Origin: M3007 sp043764095
Lineage (GTDB): Bacteria > Bacteroidota > Bacteroidia > Chitinophagales > Saprospiraceae
Direction of reading: 5' to 3'
DNA length: 64,000 bases
Assembly: GCA_043764095.1 (NCBI GenBank)
Contig: JAYUKX010000021.1
Span: 1 to 64,000 of the forward strand
Position 1 is the stretch's first letter; every line of letters begins with the position of its first letter. Below are positions 61,271 through 64,000 of this stretch, piece after piece. A model generated the notes under the pieces. It searched no databases. It was not told where the DNA came from and was given only the letters and a program-made list of their open reading frames with translations. The translations under genes and the position numbers were made by a program.

Positions 61271-61278
61271 CAAAGATA
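61271..61278 (-). promoter_or_regulatory. -7 box of the sigma-factor promoter
   Basis: TATCTTTG on the minus strand matches TAnnTTTG, with TTTG about 16 bases upstream. Confidence 0.65.
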
Positions 61279-61403
61279 AACCAATTATTTTTTACAAAGG
61301 CATAGGGGATAAAAGGGGCTTATTCGATTAGAGTGCAGAGCGGTTGAAAAAAAACGCTTCAAAATACATAACTACTTAAATTCACACAAAAACATTATCG
61401 ACC

Positions 61404-62114
61404 ATGCAACAATTCATTGTTCGCGCAATTTGCGCACTCTTCATCATCAGTATTGCTTTCACCTCTTGCAAAAAAGAGCCCGTCGTAACACCTACAGTAG
61501 AGCCCATCCAAAAAACAATCAGCCTTGGTACACTTGCCGATAGAAATGGGGAATTTGGCGAAATTGATGAATGTTTCGACATCCTACTACCGATCACCTT
61601 AACACTCGTAGGCGGAGGTACATTTATCGTTGATGACCAAGCGGATATTGACTTATTGAATAACGATGAAAACGCTCCTGAAGTAGAGGATGTCGTATAT
61701 CCCATCACATTCCGTGAAAAAGCGAGCGGTAATTTGATCGAGGTGAACAGCGAAAGCGAAATGGAAAATATCTGGGAAGATTGCGCTTTCAATAGCCTAG
61801 CGGCAGATCCGAATGCTGAACCATTACTAACGATGCTAGTAATTGGCGCAACACTCTACCCCGAAGGTGCAGGTTACGAACTACAATACCCAGTTACGAT
61901 GAAGCATGTTGTTACGGGTGTAACCACAACATTAACTGATATGGAAACTTTGCAAGCCTATTTTGAAGCCACTCAACCCGGTGAAGATGAAAACTTTGAA
62001 ATTAAGTTTGAATACCCGGTAAGTGTAAAAGAAACGGCAACCGGAACAATTACAACGATTGAAAACAAATCAGATTTAGTGGACATCGTGATAAAGATTT
62101 GGGGCGAATTTTAA
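61404..62114 (+). CDS. Repeat-containing lipoprotein of unknown function
   Basis: The 236-residue protein has a lipoprotein signal ending in FTSC (Cys about 20). The mature part contains four related ~50-60-residue units that start with ILLPITLTL, VVYPITFREKASG, LQYPVTMKHVVTG and FEYPVSVKETATG, each followed by a short strand and an acidic helix (DMETLQAYF, NKSDLVDIVI). No catalytic motif is seen. The units suggest a small beta-rich binding protein on the cell surface or in the periplasm. It is divergent from the sigma gene. Confidence 0.75.
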   Translation: MQQFIVRAICALFIISIAFTSCKKEPVVTPTVEPIQKTISLGTLADRNGEFGEIDECFDILLPITLTLVGGGTFIVDDQADIDLLNNDENAPEVEDVVYPITFREKASGNLIEVNSESEMENIWEDCAFNSLAADPNAEPLLTMLVIGATLYPEGAGYELQYPVTMKHVVTGVTTTLTDMETLQAYFEATQPGEDENFEIKFEYPVSVKETATGTITTIENKSDLVDIVIKIWGEF

Positions 62115-62172
62115 GCAAATCGAAATAAAAAATTAATCTACCTACAAATAAGCACTACTACTTACATAAATG

Positions 62173-62205
62173 GCTACTTCGACTTCGGTTGGAGTAGTCG
62201 TTTTT
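62173..62205 (+). terminator. Terminator with a TTCG loop
   Basis: CTACTTCGAC-TTCG-GTTGGAGTAG (with GT wobbles) followed by TTTTT lies 59 bases after the repeat-lipoprotein stop. Confidence 0.75.
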
Positions 62206-62254
62206 GTTTAGGTAAATAAAAAAAAGAGATTGTCTTATTAGCACTTTAAAATTA

Positions 62255-62703
62255 AACACACTGTAAAATAAGTTTATTTATATTTTCTAATTGGCTTTAT
62301 TGTTAAAAGATATTCAAAGTGCTGTCCAAATTGCCCAATTCGGTATGGGTTGAGCCGAGCGGCGTAGAACGAAGAGCCATTAGGCTCGGCTGATGTTGTA
62401 GTGGCGGATTTCAATCCGCCCCAATGTTACGCAACCATTGAGAGACGTAGGCTCGGCACATATTCCGTCATTTCAAATCTTCAAAAATGTATTATTCATC
62501 GTAATATACCTTGAATACCTGAAAAAAATATGTATCGAGCCGACGGCTCTCTATAACTTGTTGTGCATCTGTACCACGGATTAAAATCCGCGGCTACAAG
62601 ATGATCCGAGCCTAACGGCTCTTATATCATGCGCTGGCAGGTTTAACGCGTAGTCACGTTGACACTAAACTCGACCATCAAAAGGGTTTACGAAGGGCAT
62701 TAA
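62255..62703. repeat. Dispersed ~445-bp repeat, copy 2 (inverted)
   Basis: This is the reverse complement of 27992-28437 with scattered mismatches. It contains the same GAGCC-TAACGG-CTC type palindromes and the end AAACACACTGTAAAATAAGT. It fills the gap between the repeat lipoprotein and the IPTL gene. No protein is encoded. Confidence 0.85.
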
Positions 62704-62712
62704 GAACATTTT

Positions 62713-64000
62713 TTATTGTTCTTCTTCAATAAACAACATCACCAAATAAGCCACCAAAGGCAATGCTAAAATACTACCTGGCACATCAGCCGTAGTGAGT
62801 TGGTACCCAAAAGAATATACAGCAGTTGCAAAAATAGCAATCATTGCCAACGCGCTGAATATCAATGCCTTAGTATAATCTGATGCACGAAAAGGCAAAC
62901 CTCGAAGCGAGAAATTGGCGTTGGATGTACCTGCTACGGCAAGACTACGTTGGCGCACGGTAAGCATACCAATACCCATCATCAAGAGCGCAAACAGGAT
63001 TAAGCCCCATTGGCTCATGGTAGGCACATTAGTACCACCAGCCTTTACTTCGCCTGTAGCGGCATCATATACCACACAAACTTGCTGATTAGGAATAGTA
63101 GTAGTTACTTTCCAATTGTCAGAATTGACACTGCGGTCACCAGAGCCTGGCTGCCAAGAATTATAAGTACCACAAAGCGTAGGTTTCCACTCGTAAGTAC
63201 CCGGTGTAGCAATCTTGGTACAAAACATTCCATTATGAAAACTCTTCATACTAAAGTTGTTGTTCCAATTAGAAAACTCACCCGGTGCGCAGATATTTCC
63301 ATCAAAACCGTCGATGACCTGTACTTCACCAGTATCACTAAAATATTTGAATGTAACAGATCCGCCCTTGTGTGCGTACCAAGCATTAGCGCCCCCTGGA
63401 TACCAGTTACCCGAGGCAGAATTATGTACTTTAAACTCCTGCAAACCAAGTGGTGTGCTGCCAAGGTTGAGCGTAAGTGTAAAAACGCCATCGCCATCGG
63501 GGTCTGCCATTTTGCAGGTAGGGCTATAATTGCCCCAGCCACACAATGGTGCAGAGCCGCGCACAAATATACCAATCGGTACAGCAGGCGGTGACACACG
63601 TCCAGTAGCCGGATCGTACGTAACACATACTTGCTCATTGGGCGTTGTGGTAGCCACAAACCAGTTTTGGGCGTTTACATTGCGTTCGCCATTGCTGGGC
63701 TGCCATGAATCCCAAGAGCCGCATACGGTGGGTTTCCACTCGTAATTGCCCGGATTAGGGATTGTATAGCACCAAGTGTTACCACCTACATTGGTCATAG
63801 GGGTGGCATTGTTCCAGCCAGAAAATGCACCTGGAGCGCAAATGGAAAACGAACCTGAATTGACGGCTTCTACCACCTTGGTGGCGTTGTTGATGCGAAA
63901 TGTAACTGAGCCACCGTTATGGATATACCACGCGTTATCGCCACCTGGATACCAAGAATCCGTTGTTTGGTTGTAAATTTTGAACATTTTACGACCAATT
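62713..64000 (-). CDS. 3' part of a repeat-domain protein with an IPTL-CTERM segment (runs off the window)
   Basis: The frame is open to the right edge, and the first Met in the window (63987) lies inside a repeat unit, so the 5' end is missing. The visible 428 residues contain alternating ~95-residue modules with CAPGAFSGWNN, WYPGGDNAWYIHNGGSVTF, YEWKPTVCGSWDSWQPSNG and EQVCVTYDPATGRV, in the style of starch-binding or secretion-associated domains. Then comes VPTMSQWGLILFALL, an IPTL-CTERM sorting motif with its membrane segment and basic tail. Unusually, the protein continues for about 80 more residues with two further hydrophobic segments. The product is probably surface-exposed. Confidence 0.8.
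   Translation of the reverse strand, partial: IGRKMFKIYNQTTDSWYPGGDNAWYIHNGGSVTFRINNATKVVEAVNSGSFSICAPGAFSGWNNATPMTNVGGNTWCYTIPNPGNYEWKPTVCGSWDSWQPSNGERNVNAQNWFVATTTPNEQVCVTYDPATGRVSPPAVPIGIFVRGSAPLCGWGNYSPTCKMADPDGDGVFTLTLNLGSTPLGLQEFKVHNSASGNWYPGGANAWYAHKGGSVTFKYFSDTGEVQVIDGFDGNICAPGEFSNWNNNFSMKSFHNGMFCTKIATPGTYEWKPTLCGTYNSWQPGSGDRSVNSDNWKVTTTIPNQQVCVVYDAATGEVKAGGTNVPTMSQWGLILFALLMMGIGMLTVRQRSLAVAGTSNANFSLRGLPFRASDYTKALIFSALAMIAIFATAVYSFGYQLTTADVPGSILALPLVAYLVMLFIEEEQ

Noticed and set aside
1..64000. tRNA and rRNA genes, rho-type riboswitches
   Set aside because: No cloverleaf, rRNA-like or known riboswitch sequence was recognised on either strand; a covariance-model scan would be needed to exclude them fully.

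Overview
The window comes from a member of the Bacteroidota, most plausibly a Saprospirales-type organism (the lower rank is a guess). The evidence is a type IX secretion C-terminal domain, an ECF sigma/FecR/TonB-receptor module, Bacteroidota-type -7 boxes (TAnnTTTG) in front of many genes, few recognisable Shine-Dalgarno sites, and Bacteroidota-restricted families such as DUF4294. No rRNA, tRNA, CRISPR array, transposase or integrase gene was seen.

Layout. 0-3 kb: parC on the minus strand with a terminator hairpin. 3.3-16.1 kb: an AT-rich, all-plus-strand accessory island of seven small gene groups. Most groups end in a related 65-90 bp imperfect hairpin that resembles an integron attC site (cores such as GCCCAAC and GTTGGGC), and there is no integrase. 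I read this as a cluster of attC-like sites lacking an integrase (CALIN). Its cargo is mostly conflict or defence-like: a secreted CHAT-like protein, a PD-(D/E)xK nuclease-like protein, a three-gene GTPase / membrane protein / effector-associated-domain plus bifunctional-nuclease system, a T5orf172 (GIY-YIG-like) gene broken at an (AT)7 tract, an HNH-HEPN fusion, and a second GTPase with a small partner.

17.2-27.8 kb: a complete minus-strand sulfate-assimilation operon, cysH-cysD-cysN-cobA-cysJ-(DUF2490)-cysI-cysG/TauE. There is no APS kinase, and CysH carries the four Fe-S cysteines of an APS reductase. In front of cysH lies what looks like a complete cysteine attenuator: a promoter, a tiny ORF with six consecutive Cys codons, an antiterminator arm and an intrinsic terminator. 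The 3' end of cysJ is duplicated around a small palindromic insertion.

28.5-31.6 kb: trpGD and trpCF, both fusions. 32-51 kb: housekeeping and envelope genes (S9 peptidase, upp, formyltransferase-like, TPR membrane protein, lamin-tail T9SS cargo, RhlE-type helicase, sodium:solute symporter, GNAT, GT2, GH113-like lipoprotein, DUF4294, rhodanese-like lipoprotein). 50.9-52.0 kb: a cystathionine gamma-synthase-type enzyme. 52.6-61.2 kb: a TonB receptor, then a vanadium-haloperoxidase/PAP2 lipoprotein downstream of a sigma-FecR-TonB-receptor signalling operon. 61.4-64 kb: a repeat lipoprotein and the 3' part of an IPTL-CTERM protein that runs off the right edge.

Intergenic DNA is rich in palindromic and dispersed repeats, including an inverted pair of ~445 bp elements (28.0-28.4 and 62.3-62.7 kb), a five-unit tandem array at 31.8 kb and several MITE-like inverted repeats.
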